This document shows positions 52,728 to 62,209 of a stretch of 64,000 nucleotides of DNA, piece by piece; the stretch's first letter is position 1, and each line of letters opens with the position of its first letter. Position numbers and translations under genes: made by a program. The stretch is from Spirochaetaceae bacterium. Its GTDB lineage: Bacteria; Spirochaetota; Spirochaetia; Treponematales; Rectinemataceae. Under the pieces are notes generated by a model. It saw only the letters and a list, made by a program, of their open reading frames with translations. It was not told the origin of the DNA and made no database searches. The DNA lies in NCBI GenBank assembly GCA_025358255.1, contig JANYKC010000027.1, positions 44,077-108,076 of the forward strand, read 5' to 3'.

Positions 52728-53443
52728 GGCGTGGCCCTCGAGCCAAACAGGGCCGTTCCAATCCTCACAAGGGTGGATCCTTCCTCAACCGCGATCGCGT
52801 AGTCGTTCGTCATGCCCATGGAGAGAACGTCAAAAGACACCGGGGCGAGCCTTTTCCGCACTTCGTCAAAGGCATGGGCAAGGCTCCTGAAAGAAGCCCG
52901 GATCGGCCTTTCGTCATTCGTATAAGGCGCCATGGTCATGAGGCCGCGAAGGCGCAACCCGCTCCCGGAGGTGGATTCCACGATGGTCTCAGCGGCGCGG
53001 AGGAGCTCATCCAAGGAGGCGAAACCGGCCTTGGACTCCTCACCGGTATGCAGTTCCAGAAGGATATCCAGGTGCTTCCCCAAGCTCCGCGCCCTCTTGT
53101 CCAGCTCCGCCACCAGGGGAATTGAGTCGACGGACTGGATGGAGGAAAACAGGGATACGGCACGCTTGGCCTTGTTCGATTGGAGACTGCCAATGAGCTC
53201 AAGCCGCGCGTCAGGATGGGCAAGGAGAAAGGGCTCGAACTTGGATTCTGCCTCCTGGACCCTGCTCTCCCCAAAAAGGCGAAGGCCCGCATTCCAGGCC
53301 GATTCAACAGCTCCGACGGGATGGAATTTCGTGACCGCCATGATGGCGATCGATTGACTGTCGCGGCCTGACCGCTGCGCGGCGGACACGATGCGCTCCC
53401 GAACCCGGGAAAGGTTGTCCGGAACAAGATCGTATTCGCTCAT
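52724..53443 (-). CDS. PLP-binding homeostasis protein YggS/PROSC
   Basis: A 239-residue alanine-racemase-like TIM-barrel protein that binds pyridoxal phosphate and controls vitamin B6 and amino-acid homeostasis. The PLP Lys is in IMAVTKFHP, followed by LRLFGESRVQEAESK, LELIGSLQSNKAKR, LRLRGLMTMAPYT, and phosphate-binding MGMTNDYAIAVEEGSTLVRIG. Its stop overlaps the next gene. Confidence 0.93.
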   Translation of the reverse strand: MSEYDLVPDNLSRVRERIVSAAQRSGRDSQSIAIMAVTKFHPVGAVESAWNAGLRLFGESRVQEAESKFEPFLLAHPDARLELIGSLQSNKAKRAVSLFSSIQSVDSIPLVAELDKRARSLGKHLDILLELHTGEESKAGFASLDELLRAAETIVESTSGSGLRLRGLMTMAPYTNDERPIRASFRSLAHAFDEVRKRLAPVSFDVLSMGMTNDYAIAVEEGSTLVRIGTALFGSRATP

Positions 53444-53465
53444 CGTTTCCTTTTGGAGGCGATGC

Positions 53466-55358
53466 TCACAGGAAATCCCTTAGCGACTCATCGATGCCCT
53501 TGCGCATCTCGAACCAGAAGGAAAGGGAGGCTTCCTTGGGATCCGCATCGAAGGCCGCGATCCAGCGGGCAAGCTCGGGATTCGTGTCCTTTTCCACATC
53601 GCGCCGACGAATCAGGAAGCTGCGGATGAAATCGATGTTGGCCTGGCTCTCCCAGTAAACAGCCGCATTGCGGCTGTTTATCCGGCTGGCTGCGACGGCT
53701 ATGGCGGCCTGGTATTCCGCTTTTTTCCCGTATACAAGGCCTATCGCCTCAGGCATCATCTCCTCGCCCCAAGCACGATGGAAACGGCAAAGTCCTGCAT
53801 TGTCCATCGCGAGCTCCTTTTTGAAACGCTCCGCGCAGGTCCGCCCGAGTTCGCGCGGAGCGATGAATTCCGGTCCATAATGCATGTAGTACTTTCCCAT
53901 TATGGCCATGGGCGCAAGGACTCCGGCAGTCCAATACTGGTTTGGAACCATCCAGCCCTTCCTGCCGTTCGCGGTCGCCACGAATCTGTCGAGTATCCGG
54001 ATGCCCTTCTCGCGGCGGATGCGGCGCGCCCACTTCCTTGGCCCTTCCGAAAAATCGATGTTGCCCCGCTTGCCGAGGATCGAGTCGATGAGCTCGATGC
54101 CAAGGTCCGCATTGTGCGAGGAGTCGGCGACTATCTCGAAGCCTTCGAGTCTCCAGCGGGGCTTTTTCGCGACACCGAGGTCCTCGGGGCTAAGCTCGCC
54201 GCGATCAAGGCAGTCCATGAGCCATGCCAGGACGCCTCCAAGGGAGATGGCATCAAATCCGGCGGAATCCGCCGCCCGGTTCAGCCTTTCGGCTGCGCGC
54301 TGGTCGAAGATGCCGCATAGGGGACCGAGGGCCTGATAGGGTTCGTAGTCCTTCTTGAACTCGCCGCGGAATTTCTTGCAGACCGCCGAGCATGGTTCGC
54401 CGCAGGTGGCCTGGCTCTTTGTCGCCATGGTCTCCTCGTTGAATTGTTTCAGGTAGTGGTCCAGGACGAAATTCTTGTGAAGCGCAAGGCGCTCGGCCTC
54501 GGTCCAAGACAGGCTTCGATAATTGAAAGCCAGGATGCGCCCGCCTACCGAGGCGTAATTGACGCCAAGGGTGCCGCCGGTCTCGAACTTGGGGTCGAAG
54601 CGATACTTGGTCGTGGCCTCGAAATCCTTGACCGCTAGTTTCTGCTTGTATTTCTCCTCGAACCATTTATCGGCCACGCTTCGGTCCCGGAAATCCTCGT
54701 CGATGACCGTGCCGCCGTACACCACTGCCGCGATGCCATGCTCCTGCAGCATCTTGGAGCCCAGCCCGCCCCTCCCTGCCCAGGTGTCGATATCGGTGGC
54801 CTTCCCGTCTTTCAGGGGCGCGGACACTATTCCGCCGAAATCGCTGGCCAAAGAGGCCGGTCCGACGGCGAAGGCACGATAGTCCGCCATGTAGCGCTTG
54901 CCATACTTGGCCAAGGCATGGTCAAGCAGCGCATAGGAACCTCCACGTTCCTTGGCGGCGAGTCCGCCAGGCCACAACTCCGCCAACTCAACGCTCTCAA
55001 GCTCTACTTCGATCTCCTCGCCATGGAGGCGGTTGAGATAAAGGATGGAAGGCCTCGCGGCCTTGCCGACAAGACTCACCATGTTGATGCCGAGGTTGTC
55101 GAAGACGAGACCGGCGCCTCCCATGCTCGATATGTAGAAACCACGCCAACACGGGGAGAAGCCGGTGAAGACCAAACGGTTCGAGCCAGGCAGGATCGAT
55201 CCGGCGAAAAGACCCGTGCCGAAATTCAGGCTTTGGGTCCTGCCGGAGAGGTGGAGGCCCAGGTCCACCGGGCCAAAATACTGGTCGAGCGAATAACGGC
55301 GCAGGCGATAGAAGCCAGTCGCGGCATCGATACACAGTACTTTCTGTGTTGCGTCCAT
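53466..55358 (-). CDS. Tungsten aldehyde:ferredoxin oxidoreductase family protein
   Basis: A 630-residue AOR-family enzyme that oxidises aldehydes (or related substrates) with ferredoxin using a tungstopterin. N-terminal pterin region (YFGPVDLGLHLSGRTQSLNFG, FVGP-like AFAVGPASLASDFGG), FAGRGG-like WAGRGGLGSKMLQ, and cluster ligands CGEPCSAVC plus the C-terminal NAGLCRFHRAW. The cluster motif spacing (Cx3Cx3C) is not the classical CxxCxxxC. Substrate unknown. It follows the methyltransferase gene by 21 bases. Confidence 0.87.
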   Translation of the reverse strand: MDATQKVLCIDAATGFYRLRRYSLDQYFGPVDLGLHLSGRTQSLNFGTGLFAGSILPGSNRLVFTGFSPCWRGFYISSMGGAGLVFDNLGINMVSLVGKAARPSILYLNRLHGEEIEVELESVELAELWPGGLAAKERGGSYALLDHALAKYGKRYMADYRAFAVGPASLASDFGGIVSAPLKDGKATDIDTWAGRGGLGSKMLQEHGIAAVVYGGTVIDEDFRDRSVADKWFEEKYKQKLAVKDFEATTKYRFDPKFETGGTLGVNYASVGGRILAFNYRSLSWTEAERLALHKNFVLDHYLKQFNEETMATKSQATCGEPCSAVCKKFRGEFKKDYEPYQALGPLCGIFDQRAAERLNRAADSAGFDAISLGGVLAWLMDCLDRGELSPEDLGVAKKPRWRLEGFEIVADSSHNADLGIELIDSILGKRGNIDFSEGPRKWARRIRREKGIRILDRFVATANGRKGWMVPNQYWTAGVLAPMAIMGKYYMHYGPEFIAPRELGRTCAERFKKELAMDNAGLCRFHRAWGEEMMPEAIGLVYGKKAEYQAAIAVAASRINSRNAAVYWESQANIDFIRSFLIRRRDVEKDTNPELARWIAAFDADPKEASLSFWFEMRKGIDESLRDFL

Positions 55359-55379
55359 TGTTTACCCCTCGAGAAGACT

Positions 55380-56294
55380 CTAGGCTTTCCGCGGGTGACG
55401 ATCAAGCAGGGTCGCATCCGGTCTGGCGATGCCGGAGGAGGGTCGAGCGAGGACAGCCTGGACGTCGCCCCATCCATGTCGCTTGGCTGCCCTATCAAGG
55501 GGCTTCTTGATGCAGCCAGGCCAGAGTCCGGCTGCCCATCCGCCCCAATTTACTTGCCGGATGACCTGGAACCCCTCTCCAGACAACAAGGCCACCAGCG
55601 TCGCCTTGGAAAAAAGGTAGAGGTGGTCATGGATCGCGCTCCTCCAGCGGCTTCCAAATGCGCGCGCCTGGAAGCCCGCCGCATTTGGCGTGGCCAGGAC
55701 GAGGAATCCCCCGGGGCGCAACAGCCGGCGCGCCGCACGGATGAAGGAGCGTGGATCATTCACGTGCTCGATGACCTGGGAGGCATGGACCACATCAAAA
55801 GAGGCCTCGGGGAGTGAAAGGTCCTCCAGTGTGCCAGATAGAAGGTCAAGGCCAAAATGCTCGCGACCCCACTCCACGGCTTCCGCGCATACTTCGACTC
55901 CCGTGGCTGACCAACCTGCCTCCGAAAAGGCGGCGAGCAAGGCGCCGGTCGCACAGCCGACATCAAGGATCCCGGGCTTCCTTCCATTCCTATGGGCCTC
56001 CGCCACAAGGCGGCTGGCTTCCTGGTCAAAACCGAGATCGGCGAGTGCCTTTTTTTCCAAGTCCCGATAGATGAACTGCTTCTCCACTTCGTAGGCCAGA
56101 TATTCCGCCCCATATCGGGCCAATACGGCCTTTCGCTCCGGCTGGGGGTTTTGCTGGATCAGGCCGCAGGTCCGGCAACGCACGAAGGAAAAGCCTTCAA
56201 GTCGCCAAAGAGGCGCGAAGGCGGTATCTCCGCAAAGCGCACAGGGCTGGGTCCTGCTGATCTCGGGGCGGACCGCCGTGGCAAAGGTTTTCAT
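55380..56294 (-). CDS. Class I SAM-dependent methyltransferase with N-terminal zinc ribbon
   Basis: A 304-residue methyltransferase. Zinc ribbon CALCGD ... CRTCG (residues about 18-45), then SAM-binding ILDVGCATGALLAAF (about residue 108), acidic VEVCAEAV, and HASQVIEHVNDP (motif IV-like). Similar two-domain proteins modify sugars or small metabolites. The ATG overlaps the M23-like gene stop (ATGA). Confidence 0.84.
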   Translation of the reverse strand: MKTFATAVRPEISRTQPCALCGDTAFAPLWRLEGFSFVRCRTCGLIQQNPQPERKAVLARYGAEYLAYEVEKQFIYRDLEKKALADLGFDQEASRLVAEAHRNGRKPGILDVGCATGALLAAFSEAGWSATGVEVCAEAVEWGREHFGLDLLSGTLEDLSLPEASFDVVHASQVIEHVNDPRSFIRAARRLLRPGGFLVLATPNAAGFQARAFGSRWRSAIHDHLYLFSKATLVALLSGEGFQVIRQVNWGGWAAGLWPGCIKKPLDRAAKRHGWGDVQAVLARPSSGIARPDATLLDRHPRKA

Positions 56295-57220
56295 TCGAGG
56301 TTGATTGCCCAGCTTGCCTGCCGCTCATTGCCTGCGAAGTCGCGAACGAGGATCTGGATCACCGACCGACCCCTTGGGAAAAGCTTGCTTGCAAGGATGA
56401 TCTTCCCGTCTCCCGCATAGAGCTCAGGAAAACCCCTTGGCCCGGTTGAGGAAAGCCTGAGCGAACCCTGCTTGACTTCCGCCGTGTCAAGGGAGAGCTC
56501 TGCGGCCTTCACTCCATCCACAATGAGGCGAATGTAGTAGGGGGCCGCGGCACCCGACCCGGATGCGACCGGATCCACCGCATCCACGATGATCGTGTAC
56601 TGCCCCTGGGGAAGGCTTTTTGTCTCGCCGAGGGCCCAGGCTTTCCCGCCGCGCAGGAGATAGGCAGAGCGGATCACGGGCGCTGTCTTGTCCTCAATGG
56701 ATGGCATGAGGAGAAGCGGATTTACCCATCGACCCGCGGTACGATCATACAGCGCGAAATCGAGCCCCTCGCCCTTCCTCCAGCCGGAAGCGCCGGTGGA
56801 ACCGAGGATGCTGCCCTTCTTCAACTTTTTCAGGTAATAAGCGGCGGAGTCCGGTGCAAGCTGGCTATAGAGGCCTATCATGCCCCGCGCATGCTCGACG
56901 GCGACCCAGGTCCCGATGGTCGAAGGGAGGCTATTGATATGGAAATCACGCCCATCATGGACAAAGGACAGCTCTCCATCATCGGCTGACCTCACCAGGC
57001 TTCCCTGGGCATCCAAGCCAATGGCCGTCGTGAACCCTCCGGAGGCGGCTGTGCCGAAATGCGCCGACGGCTTGGGATTCTGAAGTGGCCAATCCAGTCC
57101 CGCAAGGGTAGCGCACGAGAGGACGACAAAAAGTGCCGCGAAAACCCAATCTATCCGCAGGCGGGAAAAACGGCAGGGAACCTCGTGCCTGTGGAAGAAC
57201 GCCCATTTCCGGACCATCAT
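56291..57220 (-). CDS. Degenerate M23-like (LytM) exported protein
   Basis: A 309-residue protein with an N-terminal membrane anchor (WVFAALFVVLSCATLAG) and an M23-like barrel: WVAVEHARGMIGLYSQLAPDS, LKKGSILGSTGASGWRKG and the closing strand GEGLDFALYD, where the peptidase normally has the HxH motif. Both histidines are missing (GLDFA), so it is not a working metallopeptidase. The C-terminal 120 residues form beta-rich repeats. It may be a regulatory pseudo-peptidase like activators of cell-wall amidases. The M at 57220 (ATGATG, SD AAGGAGG) is used; 57217 is possible. Confidence 0.75.
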   Translation of the reverse strand: MMVRKWAFFHRHEVPCRFSRLRIDWVFAALFVVLSCATLAGLDWPLQNPKPSAHFGTAASGGFTTAIGLDAQGSLVRSADDGELSFVHDGRDFHINSLPSTIGTWVAVEHARGMIGLYSQLAPDSAAYYLKKLKKGSILGSTGASGWRKGEGLDFALYDRTAGRWVNPLLLMPSIEDKTAPVIRSAYLLRGGKAWALGETKSLPQGQYTIIVDAVDPVASGSGAAAPYYIRLIVDGVKAAELSLDTAEVKQGSLRLSSTGPRGFPELYAGDGKIILASKLFPRGRSVIQILVRDFAGNERQASWAINLE

Positions 57221-58314
57221 TCCTCCTTGAAATCAAGCCTGAGCATGTTCGAAGCCCCGCCTTGGCTAGTCAGGCCAAGGAAGATGGCATCACTCGACAG
57301 GGCGATGCTGGAATCCTCCGCATTGAAGGGAAGGGTGAAAAGCCGCTTGCCCACGGGTGAAGCACAAAGGATATCCCGGCCCCCCTCCCCGCTTTCGATG
57401 GCGACGAGGATCTCGCGAGCCGACGAGAATAGCCCCAAATCCCCAAGAAATGCCGAATCGACCACTGCTTCCCTTCGTTTGGAAGGGTCGTAGACGAAGA
57501 AGCGCCCTTCCTGTTCATACAGGAGGAAGCGGCCGTCTTCCGTGAAGGACATATCGACCGCACGCCGGAAATTGGAATCAAGATACCTGTGGTAAGTGAC
57601 GCGATAGGCCGAGCTTCGTTTTTCGAGGACAACAAGCCTTTGACTGTCGAGCCCTGAGATCGCCGCCGCAAGGAGACCATCGGGAGAAATCGCGCAACCG
57701 TAGATGCCCGGAATTCGGCTGCCCCCCGGCGAAAACCCGAGGACTTCATCCCCTTTCGAATCAAGTCCGACGAGGCTTCCATCGAGAAGACCGAAAAGGG
57801 CCATGGATGGGCAAGCGTCGAAGGCCGTTATCACCGAGGGGAAATCATGGGTCCAAAGCCTCTTTCCATCGGAGCCGATTTCGGCCACGGAGACCTGGCC
57901 GGGATGCATCACGAAGAGCCGACCTCCGCCCCAAAAAGGGTAGCCAGGTTCGGAAATCCGGGCGGTCTCCTGACCTTGGGCATTCCTGAGTGAAAGGTAT
58001 TCCGGCAGGCGGTCGTAGGAGACATATGCCTCATCGGAGATGGCGCATCCGAACGACACGGGGGCGGCGAATATCGAAGCGCCAGCTTCGTCGAAATAAC
58101 CGAAACTTCCCTTGAGCCGGAATGAAAGCCTGGAGCCATGGCCAGCCGTAGGCCGATCAAGTCCCAGCGTCGCGGCACCTGTGGGTATCGAGACGGCCCA
58201 TGCGGGTTCAAGGATGAGTTCCCTGGACAAGGGAATCGCGCAGACAAAGAAATAGATGACTCCAGACAGGGCGACGAGGGCGATGGCCAGCTGCCTCTTC
58301 CCGTTTTCTTCCAT
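57217..58314 (-). CDS. Membrane-anchored beta-propeller-like protein
   Basis: A 365-residue protein with one N-terminal membrane span (LAIALVALSGVIYFFVCAIP) and an extracytoplasmic body of repeated beta-strands with WD-like or PQQ-like blades (LWTHDFPSVITAFD, LLDGSLVGLDSKGDEV, GRFLLYEQEGRFFVYDPSK). No catalytic motif was seen. M at 58314 has GGAG 7 bases upstream. It heads the operon of six overlapping or closely spaced genes. Likely a cell-envelope scaffold. Confidence 0.7.
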   Translation of the reverse strand: MEENGKRQLAIALVALSGVIYFFVCAIPLSRELILEPAWAVSIPTGAATLGLDRPTAGHGSRLSFRLKGSFGYFDEAGASIFAAPVSFGCAISDEAYVSYDRLPEYLSLRNAQGQETARISEPGYPFWGGGRLFVMHPGQVSVAEIGSDGKRLWTHDFPSVITAFDACPSMALFGLLDGSLVGLDSKGDEVLGFSPGGSRIPGIYGCAISPDGLLAAAISGLDSQRLVVLEKRSSAYRVTYHRYLDSNFRRAVDMSFTEDGRFLLYEQEGRFFVYDPSKRREAVVDSAFLGDLGLFSSAREILVAIESGEGGRDILCASPVGKRLFTLPFNAEDSSIALSSDAIFLGLTSQGGASNMLRLDFKEE

Positions 58315-58339
58315 AGTTGAACTCCGAACCTTTCGCCGC

Positions 58340-58368
58340 TTAACTCCGACGCGGGAATCGTATATACT
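58340..58368 (+). promoter_or_regulatory. Sigma-70-type promoter for cdd
   Basis: TTAACT (58340-58345), 17-base spacer, TATACT (58363-58368), 38 bases before the cdd start. Confidence 0.65.
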
Positions 58369-58405
58369 GCTACATGCTGCTGTCAACCAACATGCGAGGA
58401 TAGAC

Positions 58406-58807
58406 ATGGACAAGGACGGGCTTTTTGGACGCGCACTGCAGGCCGCGCAGGCCTCATATTCTCCCTACTCCAAGTTCCGCGTCGGAGCCGCCCTCGCTTG
58501 CGCGGACGGCACGATTTTCACAGGGACGAACGTGGAGAACCGGTCATTCGGCTTGACGATCTGCGCCGAAAGAAGCGCGATGCTGGCGGCGATAAGCGCG
58601 GGAAAGCGCGAGTTTTCGGGGATTGTCATCGCCACGCCGGACGCCGACTATCCTGTGAGCCCCTGCGGCGCCTGTCGGCAGGTGCTGTCGGAGTTCCTTC
58701 CGGCCGAAGCCTTTGTCCATTTCGGCTCTTCGTGCGACGATAAAGTGGAAACGACGATTGGCGCGCTCATGCCCTATGACGCGCTTCACGAACTGGGCAA
58801 GCGCTAG
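58406..58807 (+). CDS. cdd: Cytidine deaminase
   Basis: Converts cytidine and deoxycytidine to uridine forms in pyrimidine salvage. 133 residues, tetramer-type: SYSPYSKFRVGAAL, NVENRSFGLTICAERSA (Cys zinc ligand and catalytic Glu) and PVSPCGACRQVLSEF (two zinc Cys). ATG 58406 has GAGGA 5 bases upstream. Confidence 0.95.
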   Translation: MDKDGLFGRALQAAQASYSPYSKFRVGAALACADGTIFTGTNVENRSFGLTICAERSAMLAAISAGKREFSGIVIATPDADYPVSPCGACRQVLSEFLPAEAFVHFGSSCDDKVETTIGALMPYDALHELGKR

Positions 58808-58846
58808 AGGGGAATGCTTGGCAGGCGAGACAGGGGGAAACTTGGC

Positions 58847-59653
58847 CTATCGGGAGGCTGTTTCCGTCTTCTTCTCGTCGGCATCAAGCTTGGTATTCCA
58901 GACATCGATCTTTCTTTTCAGGTTCTCGGCTTCCTCACGATCCCCTAAGGCTATGTTGAGTCGCCTAAGCGCCGCAAGATAGACCATGGCCTGACGAAAA
59001 TCGGCCGGCTTGTTCGTGTAGAGTTCGTATTTCTCGCGATACCGGTCAGCGCAACGCTGGAATATCGATTTGACCAAGGCTAAATTCGCCGAGATGACCG
59101 GCCTGATGGGTGAGGAAAAATCCAGGTCTGATACCACGGTCCGCAGGTCGATGAAGTTCTTGGCCAGGGCGCCGTACTTGCCCCACAGCTCGATGAAGGA
59201 CCAGGCATACTTGGAGTTCTCACCGAAGGCTTCTTCATAGGACTGGATGGCGAAACCGAATTTGCGGAAAAGCTTGTTGCGGTCCTCCACGCCAAAATCC
59301 TTGATCTCGTCCAGGTTCTTCTCGTAGTCGGAAAAAGGAACATCAAGATAGGGCGGCACCGTGTCCTCGAGGTACTTGAGGGCACGCACGAGGGTCTTGC
59401 GCCCCTCGATGAGGTAATCTTCGTTCTTTATGCCCAGCAGGGAAACGGATAGCGTGTTGACCAGGAGATACCAGGAAGAGAGGTCGAGCACCTCTTCGGC
59501 GATGTGGATACGCTTGTATGCCACCGCGACTTCATCCTTGGAGAGGAGTTCGAGGAGGGTTTTTTCCTTGGCTAGCCCGGCTTCAATGGTACGCCGGTGC
59601 TCCTTGACCTTCTCGAAGTAGCGATTCCGCTGCTCTTGCGTGATTTTTCCCAT
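58847..59653 (-). CDS. Conserved protein of unknown function (spirochaete-like)
   Basis: A 268-residue, mostly helical protein (ITQEQRNRYFEKVKEHRRTIEAGL, HIAEEVLDLSSWYLLVNTLSVSLLG, YEKNLDEIKDFGVEDRNKLF) without signal peptide. I do not recognise a family. M at 59653 overlaps the recN stop (TGATG), so it is translationally coupled. The position behind recN-nadK suggests a conserved spirochaetal neighbourhood, but its role is unknown. Confidence 0.75.
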   Translation of the reverse strand: MGKITQEQRNRYFEKVKEHRRTIEAGLAKEKTLLELLSKDEVAVAYKRIHIAEEVLDLSSWYLLVNTLSVSLLGIKNEDYLIEGRKTLVRALKYLEDTVPPYLDVPFSDYEKNLDEIKDFGVEDRNKLFRKFGFAIQSYEEAFGENSKYAWSFIELWGKYGALAKNFIDLRTVVSDLDFSSPIRPVISANLALVKSIFQRCADRYREKYELYTNKPADFRQAMVYLAALRRLNIALGDREEAENLKRKIDVWNTKLDADEKKTETASR

Positions 59654-61353
59654 CAGCTGTCCCGCCAATTTCCATATTTGCGCAGTAACTCCATCGCATG
59701 CACGATGGAAGCCTCTTCTTTGGGGTCGCCTGCAAGCATGCGGGCGATTTCCTCTGCCCTGACCCGGCCGTCCATACGCGAAAGCCGCGTGGATGTCCGT
59801 CCGTCCCGCACTTCCTTTTCGACCCTGTAATGATTATCGGCTCGCGCGGCGATGGACGCGAGATGCGTTATGCACAGGACCTGCCGCTTTTCCCCGAGGG
59901 CGGCCAAGTGCTCGCCTACGGCGACAGCGACTTCACCTCCTATTCCTGCGTCAACTTCGTCAAATATCAGTGTATCGACCGTATCGCTCGCAGCCAAGAC
60001 CGTTTTTGCCGCGAGCGCTACCCGCGAAAGCTCGCCTCCTGAAGCGATACGCACCAGCGGCCGAAGCGGCTCCCCCTGATTCGGGGCGATGAGGTACTCA
60101 ACCTCGTCGACTCCGGAAGGTCCAACGACGGGACTGCCTTCCTCGGGTTCCTTTCGCGTTACCCGCACGACGAAACGGGCATTGGGCATGCCAAGCGTTT
60201 TGAGGACGGCCTCAATCGCCTTCTGGAGCGAGCTTGCGGCTTCGCTCCGTTTCCGTGATATGGACAAGGCATCCTCGAGGACCCGTGATTCAAGCGCCGT
60301 GATCTCGGCCGCTAGGCCTTCCTTGTCTTCCTCCCAGGTCTCAAGCCTCGAAAGTCGGGCCTTGTCTTCCTCAAGCCGAAGAAGGACATCCTCCACGGTA
60401 GCGCCGTATTTTTTCTTGAGCTTGTGGATTTCGGCGAGCCTGGATTCGATCTCCTCCAGGCGTTCGGGGCTGTACCTTTGGTTTTCCAAGTATCGCCTCA
60501 AGGAATCCGCGATGTCTTCCAACTCATAAAAGGCGTCATCCGCGCGACGCGACATGTCGAAAAGACCGGGATCTATGGCAGATGCCGCTTCAAGGGAGCT
60601 GCGCAGGTGGCGGAGCGGCGCAAGCGCGGCGCCGGAACCCCCACCGACGAGGCTTTCATGGGCTTGACCAACTGCCCCATGGAGCTTCTCATGTTGCGCA
60701 AGGAGGAGCTCCTCGGCTTCAAGCTCGCTTTCCTCACCCCGCTTGAGCTTGGCCTTGCCGATCTCCTCCACCGCATAGCGCAGGAACTCGAGCTCCCTCG
60801 CTTTCTCCCTCTCGGAGGCAAGGGCGGATTCAAAAGCGCGGCGCTTGGCGGAAAGCTCGGCAAACCGGGCGGAAAAAGCGGCGACTTCATCCTCGATGCG
60901 CGCGAAACGATCAAGCAAGCGTCGATGGTTTTCGATGGCCAATAGGGATTGGTGCTCATGCTGACCATGGAGGTCTACAAGGAGGGAAGTCAGCTCCACA
61001 AGATCTGAGCGCAAGGCGCTTTGGTTCTGTATGAAAACCGATCCCTTGCCGTTGGACTTTATTCCGCGCCGAACAAGCACCTTGCCGTCCTCGGCCTGCA
61101 ATCCGCGGGTCTCCAACCATCTGCCCGCTTCGGGATTGCGGGAAACATCGATGATCCCGGTTACGAGAGCCTCGTCAGCCCCTGTCCTTATGACGCCGGT
61201 ATCGACCTTGCCACCGAGCAGGAATCCAATTGCCCCAATGAGTATGGATTTGCCGGCACCGGTCTCACCCGAGAGGATGGTCATCCCATCCCCCAAGGAA
61301 ACCTGGAGTCGGTCTATGAGCGCGAAATCCCTGACCGAAAGCTCCTCAAGCAT
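59653..61353 (-). CDS. recN: DNA repair protein RecN
   Basis: SMC-like ATPase for double-strand break repair. 566 residues: MLEELSVRDFALIDRLQVSL, Walker A SGETGAGKSILIGAIGFLLGG, coiled-coil middle (VDLHGQHEHQSLL), and C-terminal SGGELSRVALAAKTVLA with Walker B LIFDEVDAGIGGEVA and ITHLASIAARAD. The track start at 61494 is too long; ATG 61353 overlaps the nadK stop by 8 bases. Confidence 0.95.
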   Translation of the reverse strand: MLEELSVRDFALIDRLQVSLGDGMTILSGETGAGKSILIGAIGFLLGGKVDTGVIRTGADEALVTGIIDVSRNPEAGRWLETRGLQAEDGKVLVRRGIKSNGKGSVFIQNQSALRSDLVELTSLLVDLHGQHEHQSLLAIENHRRLLDRFARIEDEVAAFSARFAELSAKRRAFESALASEREKARELEFLRYAVEEIGKAKLKRGEESELEAEELLLAQHEKLHGAVGQAHESLVGGGSGAALAPLRHLRSSLEAASAIDPGLFDMSRRADDAFYELEDIADSLRRYLENQRYSPERLEEIESRLAEIHKLKKKYGATVEDVLLRLEEDKARLSRLETWEEDKEGLAAEITALESRVLEDALSISRKRSEAASSLQKAIEAVLKTLGMPNARFVVRVTRKEPEEGSPVVGPSGVDEVEYLIAPNQGEPLRPLVRIASGGELSRVALAAKTVLAASDTVDTLIFDEVDAGIGGEVAVAVGEHLAALGEKRQVLCITHLASIAARADNHYRVEKEVRDGRTSTRLSRMDGRVRAEEIARMLAGDPKEEASIVHAMELLRKYGNWRDS

Positions 61354-62197
61354 TGGGTCCCCCCGACCAATTGAGCTTTTCGCGCAGCACTTCGTAAAAG
61401 CCCAGTCGCTCCGGCGTATAGATAAGGGCGCGGCGCTCTGCATGGGTGAACGATATCTTGTCGCCGGCCTGCAAAATGAAGGTTTCCTGCCCATCTACTG
61501 TCAACATAACCCCAGTGCGCTTGCCCTCTTCGACCAAAATTTCTATTTTTTCCGAACCAGGGACCACAAGGGGCCGGTTGGAAAGCGTGAATGGGCAGAT
61601 GGGGTTAAGGATCATCGCATCCATCTCCGGGTGCATGACAGGTCCACCCGCGGCCAGATTATACGCCGTGGAGCCCGTTGGTGTCGCGACAATTACGCCA
61701 TCCGATCGATAGCTTCCCATCGGGGAGCCGCCGGCCTCGATATCAAGGCATATCACCTTGGCTATCCCCTGGGCCGAAATCACGCCGTCGTTCAAGGCCT
61801 TGAATGAAGCCAGGACCCTGCCTTCCCTATGCACATGGATCTGGAGCATGGTCCGGGCGGTGAGCCCGAGGCGACCGGCAAGCCAGCAGTCCAGGGCCAC
61901 GACCCAATCGTTGCGGCCAAATCCCGCGATGAAGCCAAGCCTGCCTAGATTGAAAGGAAGGATTGGCACACCTTGGCCAGCGACGGCCCTGGCAGCGAAC
62001 AGGACTGTTCCATCGCCCCCCAGCGAGATGACCAGGTCGATATCCTTGAAAAACGGATTCTGTATGGGCGCCCCGGCGAAGGCGTAGATTTCCGCCTGGA
62101 TGCCGAGATTCGCCAAATGCGACTCGATCTCGTGAGCCACCCCAGAGGCATCGTCTTTCATGAGGTTGGCGAATATTAGAACTTTGCGCCCTGGCAT
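61346..62197 (-). CDS. nadK: NAD kinase
   Basis: Makes NADP+ from NAD+ with ATP. 283 residues: the GGDGT motif (LVISLGGDGTVLFAA), PFNLGRLGF, FKALNDGVIS (an NE/D motif), and the TPTGSTAYNLAAGGPVMHP block. Length is usual. It follows the DegT-like gene by 12 bases. Confidence 0.95.
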   Translation of the reverse strand: MPGRKVLIFANLMKDDASGVAHEIESHLANLGIQAEIYAFAGAPIQNPFFKDIDLVISLGGDGTVLFAARAVAGQGVPILPFNLGRLGFIAGFGRNDWVVALDCWLAGRLGLTARTMLQIHVHREGRVLASFKALNDGVISAQGIAKVICLDIEAGGSPMGSYRSDGVIVATPTGSTAYNLAAGGPVMHPEMDAMILNPICPFTLSNRPLVVPGSEKIEILVEEGKRTGVMLTVDGQETFILQAGDKISFTHAERRALIYTPERLGFYEVLREKLNWSGGPNA

Positions 62198-62209
62198 GCG
62201 CGATCCTTT

